Assembly: GCA_030248065.1 (NCBI GenBank)
Contig: JASAMV010002882.1
Span: 1 to 64,000 of the forward strand
From: Rhynchonema sp. JSB1_4
Lineage: Eukaryota; Nematoda; Chromadorea; Monhysterida; Xyalidae
Length of the DNA stretch: 64,000 nucleotides
Direction: 5' to 3'
Program-made: the position numbers and the translations under genes
Notes under the pieces: model-generated
The model's input: the letters and a program-made list of their open reading frames with translations, nothing else
What the model was told of the DNA's origin: nothing
Databases searched by the model: none
In this document: one piece after another, positions 44,180-56,335 of the stretch
How the letters are laid out: every line of letters starts with the position of its first letter
Numbering within the stretch: position 1 is the first letter of the stretch

Positions 44180-47100
44180 ATGTCGATGCGAAGAACGGGG
44201 TTGTCTTTGTGCCTCCTTTTCCTGGCACTGTTTTCGTTTTCCTCCAGGTCAAAAGTCACTGGCGAACGAACTCGGGATGCAGGTCAGTTTTGCAGAGACA
44301 AATAGCTCAAGTTGAAGTTAAATGCTTTGTGCGCGCCAAAGGAGTATAGCAACACTACGCCAACACGAGCCCGATTTCGGAGGTGGCAGGTTAGTGAAAT
44401 ATTCGTACGTGGCTGCTAATTTGGGAAATGTTACACGTTGTTGAATATAACGTGGTGCATGAGGAATTTCTCTTTCTATTCGTTTTGTACTCACGCCACC
44501 TCCGAAATCGAGCTCGTGTTGGCGTAGTTTGCCGTTACTGCCACTCAGACATCATTCAGTACAACAAATCCCCGATGGGCATGATAACAAGAATCTGAGA
44601 GCTTCAGCTAGTCACCCACATTTTGCAATGTTAACCGAAAAATATTAGTCCTAGGCTTATAGAGAAACTTAGGAGACATAAAGGCTCATGTGGAGGAAGA
44701 CACATCAGGTCTCGAACCCCCAGCCATACTGCCCTGTTTATCGCCGCCACATGTACACACACCACTCGACTACACACACAGGTGTGTACGTGCAGCTGTC
44801 GCAATCGGGCATCGATTACATCACTGGCATCGCACAAAGCATCATACCTGAACTGATCGCCAACTATTCAATCCCGCCAACCGAATCGGATGGGTACAAA
44901 TTGAACAATTTGTTGATTGAAGAATTCACTGCGCCCAATATATCGGCCACGTTCGCCGATGGACAAGGTGATTTATATTGATTTTTTCGTTGATCGATCA
45001 CAACAACGACCACTTTTACTTGATTTATCGATTCATCAGGCATCGAGGCGACGATCACTCTGCCGCACGCGATGATCGTCGGCGAATTCGAGGGCGGATT
45101 CGCATTCTGGTCGAAAAGTGGCAAATTCAAAGCGCGAGTGACTGAGTTGCAGTTGAGAATGGTGGTGACGTTCACTTACAATGACACGACGAAAAGCGCT
45201 GATGTGGAAGTTAGTCTAAAGGGTGGTCTGAAAGTTTTTTCACCCACACTTTAAAAATAAATTTGTGCTTTCTTGTGCCTGATAACCTATACAAACACCC
45301 GTATTGAATACAAGATTGGCAAACACACACCGTCAATTCACACACGATTTGTGCTAATGACTAAAAAACGTGTGAAAATCACACATTATGTAATATTTTG
45401 GTTCTCAACTATCGTGCGCGCTGTCTTATTGCACAAAATGTGCAGATTAACCACGTCTTTCCCGGGTTGGTTAGACAAACCGAGACGTATCCCCCCCACC
45501 CACAGATGCCCGTATGCGATGGTGCCACGCACCAAGTGCTGATCGCATTCGGCGGTGGCTGGTCAACAGTTTTGAACGCTTTGCGTCTATTCCTGGCCGA
45601 ATACCTCACCCAACAATTGGACAACATCCTTTGTTATTTGACAATGCTGGCAACGAAGCAGTTGAGCCAAGAGATCGCACATCAGCAACGCACATTCGAA
45701 GAGAATGAACTACCGGGTATTGTGGGTGGCACGGCGCTGTACATGACGCAGCTTGTGTACCCCAGTTTCGTTTGTGATGACTTTCGCGTGATTAGCGTAA
45801 ATGTCATTAAAGGGTGTGTCCAACCTATACCTCACATTAAATGCCATCCAGCCCACAACGGGTTCCGAACAATCACATTCAGTTCAATGGGTGGACACCC
45901 TCTTTGGTGCAAATGAAACATCAAAGAATTCAGCATCAGAAAACCTAAATTGCAGAGGATCTGAACGCTCCGCCGAAAATCACATCGAACATGTTGTGTG
46001 GTGCGGCCGAGTTCACAACGCCGAAACGCAACAAGAAATGGCGTCGCAAGTTTTCTGATTTCGGCATCAATTTCACACTTTTGGGCGATCCAACGTTCAC
46101 GTCGACGCACGCGATGGTACCATTCCATGGTGGCATCACTTACAGGTGTTCATAGGGTGGCTCAAATGTTTTATTTTCGTGGTTTTCAGCGATGAATAAT
46201 GCAAGCCATGATCGACCATGGTCAGTAAAGTTCCTTGAAATCCTGACAACGACCGAATATTTCAATTCAATGAGGAAGTTGGCGAAACAAAAAAGTTAAA
46301 GGCTCATAGAAAAAGATTTCTGGTCGGAACGCCCGAAGTAATTCCCTGCTCTAAACCCGGAAGTGATTGAGATCCTTTAGGTTAAAAACATAAATTTTAC
46401 AATTTCGCAGAGGTCTGGTGCCGCTGCAAGTACACCGTTCGACAGTGCACGCCTTTCCATGGGGCGAGCGAATGGCGACATTTGTCGTGAGCGAATACAC
46501 ACCGAATACCTTCTTCAATCACGTTTGGGCGCAGGGACTGGGACAGGTATATGTGAAATTCAGGACCTGAAATGCCTGATTCTTCAAGGCCAACCCTGTT
46601 TCAAGTTCTATCTATATGCAGGTGTATGCGGCGTTGCGTGTGCGTGATCTGCCGCAACTGTTGCGTAAAGCCATCGAATTTTTCTGTTTCGGCTGCGAAC
46701 TACGACTGTTGGCCGGGTTGACCGACGCTCCCGCCCTAACTGTGACACCTGACAGGGGTGTATCACTGTACATTCAGGTATATGAGTGTTTGTGATGGGC
46801 TCTGTGAGTGAGAGTTTGCCCTTCAGGCTTTGTATGCCCGCTAGCAGTTCGCACAATACGAAGATGCCCATCGGAGACGAAAACTACGAAAAACTACAGT
46901 ACCAGCTGCAATTCTAGGCGATCCTGAGGCGGCGCAGGCTGGCCTGCACAGTTAAGAAAAGAAACCAGCTGAGCCTGCAGGCGCCTTCAGGCCCGGCGGA
47001 GGCTTAGGCTGAGCCTGCGCCGCCTCAGGATCGCCTAGAATTGCAGCTGGTACTGTACTAACTTTGCGAGTGAGCACAGCGCAAACACACTATACGCATA

Positions 47101-48458
47101 ACTACGGTAACGATAAGACTACACGACTTGACAACGATTTGCCTGGATCAAGAAATTTAAAAAAATTGTTGCATGTAGTCCAACGAACAGTAATTTTTGT
47201 GCTTGCCTGCAAAGTTGATGATACAGCCCTGCTGCATCACCTTCCCTTCTCGTTCAGGGCAAAGTGCGTCTAATCTTCGACGGTCCGTTCAAACAATTCG
47301 ACGTCGTCACAGCATCCACCGGTCTCACGATCACAGTCGGTCGACAGATTTTTATTTTCATTAATTACCCCATAAAAATGGTAAATTTTTTTGCCTGAAT
47401 CATAAAGGTCAAGCCCTACGTCGAACACGGCACCGTTTACGGCAAGATCGACTTGGATTCAGTTGATGTGAGCGTCGAGGAACTGGGAGTGTCTGGTTTA
47501 GGTGTGTGTTTTGGAGGGTGGTCGACAAGTTCCTTCGTTTAGTTGAAAACAACCGAACACCTCACAAACACAAAATAAAAAAATGCATATGTATACTCTG
47601 ACAATTCTTTTTGGGAGAAACTTTTCAAACGCGTTGCCTGATCCGTAAAGCGCATGATGCGTGCACTGGCAATAGCGGTCACGTGACTTCTGTAGCCAGT
47701 GCACGCATAATGCGCTTTACGGATCAGGCAACGCGGTAGAAAAGTTTCTCCAAAAGAATTGCCAGAGTATACCGTATGTATATGTGCTATTTTCAGTCGG
47801 TGATACCGTTGGCAAAGCGATGAAATTTCTCGTGCCGCGCAAACTATGGCCTCAGGTGAAACGAAAACTCAAGTTCGCGCTTGACCGCAAAGGTTAGCGG
47901 AATGCACGACAATAATCTCCATGGCCGTGTTCTTGATTTTACAGCCTTTCGAATAATGAGCGGATCCTGTTTGAGCACACAAGAGCTGAGATAAAAAAAG
48001 AGCAACACTTATCGTGCATTGCTATAGCAAGAATGATGTTGTTGAGGTCAAAAACGGAAATTGACCAAACTATACGAGTGAAAATTCACCTGATCGGGAA
48101 TCCTAAATACCACAATTTTCTGTTATGCGCAATACAACATGCGTCTCTTATGTATCTCGGTAACGGAACGCCATATAAATTGACCCAAACGAACCCAAAC
48201 CTCTTGCGCCTGAAGATTTGTCGGCCCAATGCTGTCCATTTTTCCTCCACACGGTTTTCGGCGACGGCGATGTTTCACACCTGTATATCACAAATCCGCT
48301 ATTTCAATTCAGGCATGAAGCTACCGGTTGTGTGTGGTTTGGAGTTGAAACGCACCCAACTGCGTTACGTCGATCACGCGCTGGTGATCGACACCGATCT
48401 GGAGTACGATGCGACCTCATTTGTCAAAAAGTTCTCCTCCCCAGATAAGGATGTTTAG
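44180..48458 (+). CDS. BPI/LBP-family lipid-binding protein, secreted
   Basis: Eleven exons: 44180-44282, 44782-44967, 45040-45209, 45506-45802, 45958-46145, 46411-46546, 46622-46777, 47258-47335 (or to 47380), 47408-47501, 47797-47892, 48313-48458; 1650 bp with the shorter option, 549 residues. Signal peptide MSMRRTGLSLCLLFLALFSF. N-terminal barrel: GVYVQLSQSGIDYITGIAQS, NLLIEEFTAPNI, FWSKSGKFKARVTELQLRM, MPVCDGATHQVLIAF. C-terminal barrel: VHAFPWGERMATFVVSEYTP, VKPYVEHGTVYGKIDLDS, LPVVCGLELKRTQL. The family binds lipids such as bacterial lipopolysaccharide or host lipids; in invertebrates roles in immunity are suggested but not proven by this sequence. The exon 5 acceptor uses the second AG of GCAGAG by phase. 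Introns contain three MITEs. AATAAA at 48687. Confidence 0.85.
44354..44528. mobile_element. MITE with ACTACGCCAACACGAGC termini
   Basis: 175 bp with inverted termini ACTACGCCAACACGAGC followed by CCGATTTCGGAGGTGG. In intron 1 of the BPI gene. A degraded relative is at 5904-6054. Confidence 0.8.
46897..47055. mobile_element. Foldback MITE, CAGTACCAGCTG family
   Basis: 159-bp palindrome with termini CAGTACCAGCTGCAATTC, flanked by TA on both sides, in a BPI intron. Same family as the three copies in the large repeat. Confidence 0.9.
47594..47769. mobile_element. Foldback MITE, TACTCTG family, copy 2
   Basis: 176 bp, TA-flanked, nearly identical to 4368-4543 apart from one inserted T, one deleted base and a few substitutions. 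In a BPI intron, 27 bp before an exon. Confidence 0.9.
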
Positions 48459-50890
48459 GTGATCCCCTGTTCTGACTGGTTACTGTTCATGAACCAGAAT
48501 GTACGTATTTTTCTTTTCAGAAATTCTATCTGAAAGTTATGATTCCTAACGGGCAATTTTTGTGTTCTAAACGATGCATAATCATCATACATAATGGGAT
48601 TTGCAGCGCACTTCATCGATACAAGTATTATTTGGTCACGCGTCTATCTTTGTTCAGTCAGGCTATCTATAGTTCACCCATTGTTAAATAAAACTTTCAA
48701 GATTTCCATCACTGAGTGATCTGAAGTTCAATTTTGGGGTTTGTTACATAATAGCAGTAGATACATATGTAGTAATCCTCTGAAGCAAGTGCTAGGTAAT
48801 GCATGCAGTATGCAGGTATCAGTGTCAGGTAGATGGCCTGGTGAAGCCTCGGCTAGTACTGTTGTTGTCAACCGAACTGCCTGTGGAAACGCAGCTGGTT
48901 GGGTGTCGGATATGCAGCACACGTGCGGGATGCGTGCAAAGAAATGCATACACGGTTGCTATAACATTACTTGGATAGCGCGACAGATGCGGTAACGACG
49001 TGGGCATCATGCTGCGTTTGTACGAGATACAGACAGATGCGTTGACCACATTAGTATAAACCAAAACACCCGACCGCAAAACATTTTAAACGATATGATG
49101 AATAACATGATGATTATCATGATGCCCACCCCACCTGCTCCTGCATAGGTAGTACCTGCAGGTATACATTACAACTTTTCCTCAAGCTCTGACTCAGTCT
49201 GTTGTTTCGTGCAGCTGGACAGTGCTCTTATCGAGTCCTGATCACGAACGCACAAGTATGAATCAGTCAGCCGTGTCCTCCAGATGAATGAACGAGACGC
49301 CCACGCGGCTAGCCGCATTGGCTGGTGATATAACGTACATGGCCATTCAATGACTGAGCAGAGACAAAGGGGATAGAGACAATCGCAAATGGCGCAATCG
49401 CACATGCGTACTGTTATAATTATGTTGCACCGTGCGGTTTTCTGCTCAGGAACCTTGCTGTGCCGCACTTGAACCTCTCACAAACTAAGCAAGACGGTAG
49501 TGTTCTGGAAACTGCCAATTCACTTGTTAGGGGGTTGTTAGGCAGCCGGGTAATATGGGAACCTTGCTGAAAAATTTATCGTATATACATGGGTGAAAAC
49601 TTCGGGCCCCAAAAGACGCTGCATTTGGATTTGGATTCCAGGATTTTGCTGATTTGGGCCCCTGTGGCATACACAGGCAGCGGGACTCTGGGCGGGGTTC
49701 CTTTCAAAAACAAACAATCAAAAACACCGTCTAATTGTCCTTTCCCGAAACCATTGTTTTCTTTGGCTAATTTGTCCCAGATTGCCTACAATGAGCGATA
49801 TGCAGTCCGTATCCGTAAAGTTGCTCTCTATCTCTCTCTTCAGTACTGCCCCTCGGGTACCCTGTCTGACTGAAACTTGCAATGAATTACCCACTTGTAC
49901 AATACCGAGTTGCGTATTATACTTGGATTCGATTGATGCTAGCGTGTGTATGAATGAAAGTGCACGCGTGCGCCTATATACAAGCTTGTAGAGAGACTTC
50001 TACATTCACAAAACTGAGTGCGGTTGCTCTGCTACTACAAGTGCTTGCATTTGCAGCGGCTGCCACCGCACCGCGTTGTACCTTAGCAGCAGCAGTAAGA
50101 GCACACGCACACAGTTTGATTCATGGATTGCATGCACTTTGCTGTTGTGTGTATGGCTCGCATACAGACAGAGAGGCACACAGCCACACAGGTGTACGCA
50201 GCCATTCACATGTGCATCTGTAATGGGTAGTCCATATATAGGCACAGCAAGATGATTTTTGCACCGCCGCGTAGGTAGCACACATACAATACGTACGTAT
50301 AGGTCGCGAGCCATCGATTTTCGCGTCATGCGTCAAAGCATGCGGGGAGAAAAATTTGACGCCTCGACCCGCGACGCCACAGTTGGCTTTTGACCGCAGT
50401 CGGACACAGCTTTGCCGTTTACAGCTGGATACAGTGCCCCATTGAGCAAAACCGAACCGACTATTGTCATGAATGACAGTTCATGCTTTTAGTGCACGTT
50501 GGACGCGTCTTTGACTTTGCGAACGTGGCTGAGCGGCGTTTTGCTGTTTCGTCCATATGTATGTGTGCTTCATTCCAACTTCAAAATAACTAACCGATTC
50601 TGGCAGGACACGTGCCACAACACAGAGCGTCCATTGATTGCAGACAGAGCACTCGACTTCCGGCTTTCATTCATAACCTCTCTCGCAAATGGGTGGTTTA
50701 CCGATCGGCTATATACGGATATTTTTATAGGTTTAGGTTCAGACTCACTATAAGTTGAGAAGTGTCTGGAACTGTAACCCGCTAGGGCGTTATTGTGCTT
50801 GCCGTTGGATCATGGTGGTGTGGGTTAGTTGCACTTGAAGCAAAAAAGAGCACTTTCGCTTTTTACTATATACTCGCTCGAAGCGCTGGT

Positions 50891-51125
<235 letters not shown>

Positions 51126-51313
51126 TCAAACATATGGTTTCAATTCGAAACGACAGTGCTCTTTAGCATCTCTGCTACACGCACACTTTGTGTGTGGCTG
51201 CACTTCCCTTGCGTATATATATGTTCGTTGGCAGTGGCGGTGCTTCTGTGGTGCTGTGAGGCCTCCCCGGCTTTGTACAGCTTTTGGGGGGTACTTGTGG
51301 CTTTGCACGCCAC

Positions 51314-51316
<3 letters not shown>

Positions 51317-51402
<86 letters not shown>

Positions 51403-51405
51403 GTA
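51317..51405. repeat. (TG)n microsatellite
   Basis: About 89 bp of TG with a single GC interruption near the end; 195 bp after the CA tract and of opposite strand sense. Confidence 0.97.
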
Positions 51406-51936
51406 TTTGTTTGCACGTTTTGTGGCTTTGGGCGCGAACACAGCTAAACCAGCCAGCCGCCCAGCTGCCTAGCACCCAGAGGTGCGAAGCATTTTGCGAG
51501 ATGCAAATGACCCTGATGTGACAAGGATTTTGGAGACGGTTTCAGCTTCTTTCGACTTGAGAGACCAGGAGTCGCCAGAGCCAAATCTGTGCAGCCAATA
51601 CGCAAGCAAGTGAGGCGTCGAAGAACCCTCACCAACTTGTTCTTATTCGTCCATATGTATGTTATCCACAAAACTAGCTCTCCTCCAACCCAAGTGACGT
51701 CAGAAATGAACCACATTTTGTGGCTGCCAGTCAGCCGAAGATGCATTATCGACCATTGTTGTACGCCATTGTTGCTGTGTTTGCGCCACCGTTCTGTACT
51801 TATCTCTCGCATGTATGTATATACTTGCATCCCAAAATTTTCAACTTCTTGTTTACTCGGTTGTGAGACATTGTCGCTTTTTGTGACATGGTCTCGCGTT
51901 ATGTGAATTACAACATTTCTTGCTGTTAAGCTGGCA

Positions 51937-51982
51937 GCCTAAGCCTGAGCCGAAGTGTAGGCCTAAGCCTAAGCCTAAGCCC
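51937..51982. repeat. Interstitial telomere-type tract (GCCTAA)n
   Basis: GCCTAAGCCTGAGCC, then 8 bp, then GGCCTAAGCCTAAGCCTAAG, that is three to four exact units of the nematode telomere repeat TTAGGC read on the opposite strand plus degenerate units. Confidence 0.7.
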
Positions 51983-52545
51983 CGAAAGGCTAGATGAGAA
52001 TACGAGCAACCAAGTAAAAACGCGCGACGATGTCAACGGACCGTTTTGCGCCTACGGCACTTTTCCCGAGGTCTTGAAAGTCATTTATTCATATCTCATT
52101 TTTTACACTCGCAGTTCTTGATGTGGGGAAATAGGCGCCTGGGTGTACCGGAAGTCGGATCATAATTTCCTCCTGATTACTAACGTACAGTTTCTTTGGT
52201 CAAATTACATGACGTACAGTATACATCTCGTGGTTCACTACGTATCAATACCTAAGTACAAGTGAGCTCCCAAATGCGCAGTGCTTGGTGAAGAAATTGA
52301 GAACCATCTTCTGCAGTCTCTTCCGTCACTCTTTCCCACCCACACACTGCATGAAACAAATGAAGCTGGTGTTTTTTTCTTGAAACCAAGCCCAGAAATC
52401 GGTGCTCGCACGGTAGTGCGATGCGACATATACAGTAGGTACATATGTGCCTCATATGCTTCAGTGCGCGCAGCAAAAACTCTACGTCACCGCCGTTTCA
52501 ACAAAACTGTAGGTAAAGATCCCAGATTAGCACACTAGATATACG

Positions 52546-53696
52546 CAGGGTTGTTTCAAAAAAAACAGTGGTTAATTAAAAAAAATTTTGAAAAAAAAAT
52601 TTTTTTTGAAGAGCCAGATATTCTGTTTTTTTTAATTAAAAACACGAGTTTTTCGGAAAAATAAGATCGCCTAATTCTTCCAAAAATGGCCTTTTTGAGG
52701 CATAAATTTTTGAAATTTTTTTTCTAGGTTGGGTCAAATTTCCCAAAATCGCGCCTGCGGCGCTTAGTTTGACCGCCAAAATGACTCATAATGAAGTGAT
52801 GGGCCACAGTTTTTTTAATGATAAGTTAGTGCATGCTTCTTTGGCACCACAGTTTTCTATATTGTAGCCCCACCAATCTGTAAAACGGTTACACAGAACG
52901 TATGGAAACTAATAGGCACCATGTGTACATACAAGTGCACGTATACTGGCGCAGGATCATGATCAGAAACTTTTCATCTCATTCAGTGTCTTGAGAGCAT
53001 CCTTCACAGGGGCTCTATTTGGAGAATTCAGGTACCGGAGAACGCCAAGTACTTCCCCTGGGGGCTTAGCTTAGGATTCACATCGAATATGAGGTTTCAA
53101 TCAACTTCCCAAATATGCCCGCACTTTGTATAAGCATGTGAGACATGAGTGAAAATGTCTGCAGATGCGGCGCGCTTATTCAGAACAACTACATTGTTTC
53201 CAGTGGCGGCCTTTTGGAGGAGCATATTTGGCATTCTCCGGCACATCGCTCCTTTGATCAGAACTTTACCAGCCACAATACATAAACGATAATCGCTTCC
53301 TATTGTCGGTGAATCATTATCATCTACATATGTTTGGCACGTGAAATTTAGTATCCTGTGACAATCTACGCAGTTAGTCGCCCCCACGTCCGCGTGATAT
53401 TTATACTACCGACAAACACTGACAGATAAAATAGTCGTGTACAGTCCACGTCACGTTTAGATCCTGCTAGAATAACCGAATCTCCTTCGTACATACGTTG
53501 ATGATCCCCACGTGAGGGGTCACGTGACGAAAAATTTTGAGTTTTCAAAAATTTTTGTGTAGCGCCTCCATTTCATCTGAAACGACGTTTGCGCTACTTT
53601 TTCTAATTAAAAAATTTTTTTCAAAAAAAATAATTTTTTTGTGTTTTTTTAAAAAAAAACAGTGCTCTAATAAAATAATTCTTTTTTTCAACCCTG
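52546..53696. mobile_element. hAT-like non-autonomous element 2
   Basis: 1151 bp bounded by exact 8-bp direct repeats GATATACG (52538-52545 and 53697-53704). Termini CAGGGTTG...CAACCCTG, followed by A/T homopolymer-rich subterminal DNA. Interior has no transposase frame. Confidence 0.87.
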
Positions 53697-53712
53697 GATA
53701 TACGTACGTCGT

Positions 53713-54087
53713 AACCAGTGGTGTCGTTGAGAAATCGAAATTTTCCCATACCCAGACCAATTTCCGGAAAATTTTCCCTACATACTCCTTAAAATCAAAA
53801 ATTTCCCATACCAGGGGGGTTTCTCCAAAAATTCAAAAATTTCCCATACCCGAGGGGGGTTTCTGAAAAAATGACAGCAAAAATCTTCAAAAGGTACCAA
53901 AGTGGTCTAAAACAGAGTTTTCTTGTGGCAGCAAGCGATTTTTGACATTTTAAAGCGAAAAATGGTCAATTTTGGTACTTCTCGGTGTCGAAAACTCATT
54001 TCTTAGGGGTGCTTGTTCCAAAAGTGAAAAAATTTCCCATACCCCATACCAGGGGGTAACCCCCAACCCCCCTAACGACACCACTGG
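53713..54087. mobile_element. Terminal-inverted-repeat element next to hAT element 2
   Basis: Ends ACCAGTGGTGTCGTT and its inverse AACGACACCACTGGT, flanked by GTCGTA on the left and right. Interior contains repeated TTTCCCATACC words on both strands. Probably hAT-related; the exact duplication length is ambiguous by two bases. Confidence 0.7.
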
Positions 54088-54349
54088 TGTCGTAACACGT
54101 AAACACGCAAATCAAAATGGACCCCATCTGTGTTTCCGTTATGCCGAATAAAGACTGCTTTTCGACTGTAATGCGGAATTTGAAATACAAATTTTGTAGT
54201 ATCGTACTTTTATGCAGGTTCATCAGGTGGCGTATACTAATATTATGCCCTTAGGGCATACAGTATTGCATTGTATAAGCCGATGCACATCTCACTGTAC
54301 GGCAACAAATTAGGAATTTACTATGCAAGACTGAAATACTGTATGCCCT

Positions 54350-54520
54350 GAGAAGTTTTGAAAAGTTTTGGTCACGACTTCCGCACTGTATAGTAGAAGA
54401 ACAGCGTTATTCAGTATATTGAAAACACGCGAATCAAAGCACCTGTGTTTTCAATATGCTGCGTAACGCTGCTCTTCGACTACAGTGCGGAACTCGAGAT
54501 CAAAACTTTTCTAGTATCGA
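54350..54520. repeat. Foldback repeat with diverged tandem copy
   Basis: Arms AAAAGTTTTGGTCACGACTT and inverse, with ATATTGAAAACAC meeting GTGTTTTCAATAT at the centre near 54442. The right arm also resembles 54120-54250 in direct orientation, so several decayed copies lie together. Confidence 0.65.
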
Positions 54521-55846
54521 ATTTTGTGCAGTTTCATCAGGTTGCATATCATTGTTTCATGCCTTCAGGTCATATTTCCGTCTTGTATAGTAAATTCATA
54601 ATTCGCTGTCGTACCGTGAGGCACATAGGTACGCCTCATAGTTAATGCCCAGATCTAAACCAGAAAATCAACTTTTGAAACATTCGGCCTGCATGAAGCA
54701 AACACACATGCAGCTTGCCAGCCAATAAACGCCGACGTTAACTACGGGGCGTATTTTACTGCACAGCAATGAATTTAGAAATTTACTATAAGACACTTTA
54801 TATCCTTGAAACAGTTGCTGCACAAAAAGTCCAACTCATGGCCTGGAACCAGTCTCAGACGAGAAGCTAACGAACTCGGCGATAGCACCGTCGTGTTTCC
54901 CGAGGGAGAAAACCCCATGCGATTAACATTTCTTGCGTCAAATAAGGTCTGGACCCTGACTGGTCATTTGTGGGAGTAAAAAAGGCAAGAAAGTTTTTAC
55001 AAAAGTGTCGACTGCATGTTACCCGCAATCGTGTGTGCCCGCACGCAGTAGGATGAAATTTTGGGCAGGCCTAGAATGCTAAGTTGTACAAGTTTTGTGC
55101 AAACTTTGAGCTTCTCAAGTCCGGTTTCGCCAAAATGGCGTAAGTTTTAATTTTTGAACTCGCGCACCACAGGGACTGATGCATATGTCACTTGGCACTA
55201 CCGCGCTAGCTCCGACACACGTGTTTGCAGTGAGTGAATTGTGGGCATTGGATTTAATTATATTGAAATCTTATTTGCATTATTAGCTAACCAGAATGTA
55301 TAGTTTTTTCGTGTCCATGTGTAAAAGCATTACCTTTGTAAACAATACTGAACATGCTGCGCAGGAATATCCGTTGCACAGGGCACCAAGCAAGTTATTG
55401 TTTTGGAACATTAGATCTTGTCAGTTTACGACGGTCCGTGCAGGCATTTTGCTCAGTGTCTGCAGTATGCAGCGTGTGCGTGCGAGTGCCATGAGCTGGC
55501 GGATTGCCTATACTATTACATGATTATTGCGACATAAGACGGCGTCTTTGGCTAAACTTGGCTAATAAACTTTCGGTCCACACTGTAAACGTAAAACTGT
55601 CTGAGCTTCAGCTTTTACTCGTGAACACACACACACACCTTTCATTCCTTTGCAAGTTTCAGCTACTATCCGTGTCCCAACAAGTCCCGTGTGTGCGTAA
55701 CACTAACAACAACAAGCCGCAGACAGCACGGACGCCACATAAGCATAGTGCGGTACATACAGTACATGCAGACTGCACTGGGAAAATCATTGATTACAAT
55801 ATTGCGCTTGTGTGTGTGTATGTATATCGGGTGTTATGTTTGTATG

Positions 55847-56335
<489 letters not shown>

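Noticed and set aside
44690..44770. tRNA B-box-like word (GGTTCGAGACC on the minus strand)
   Set aside because: No cloverleaf with acceptor stem and anticodon arm could be folded; it lies in a BPI intron and is probably chance.
54836..54925. tRNA- or SINE-like segment (GTTCGTTAGC...CTGGTTCCAGGCC on the minus strand)
   Set aside because: A and B boxes are degenerate, no stable acceptor stem and no second copy seen.
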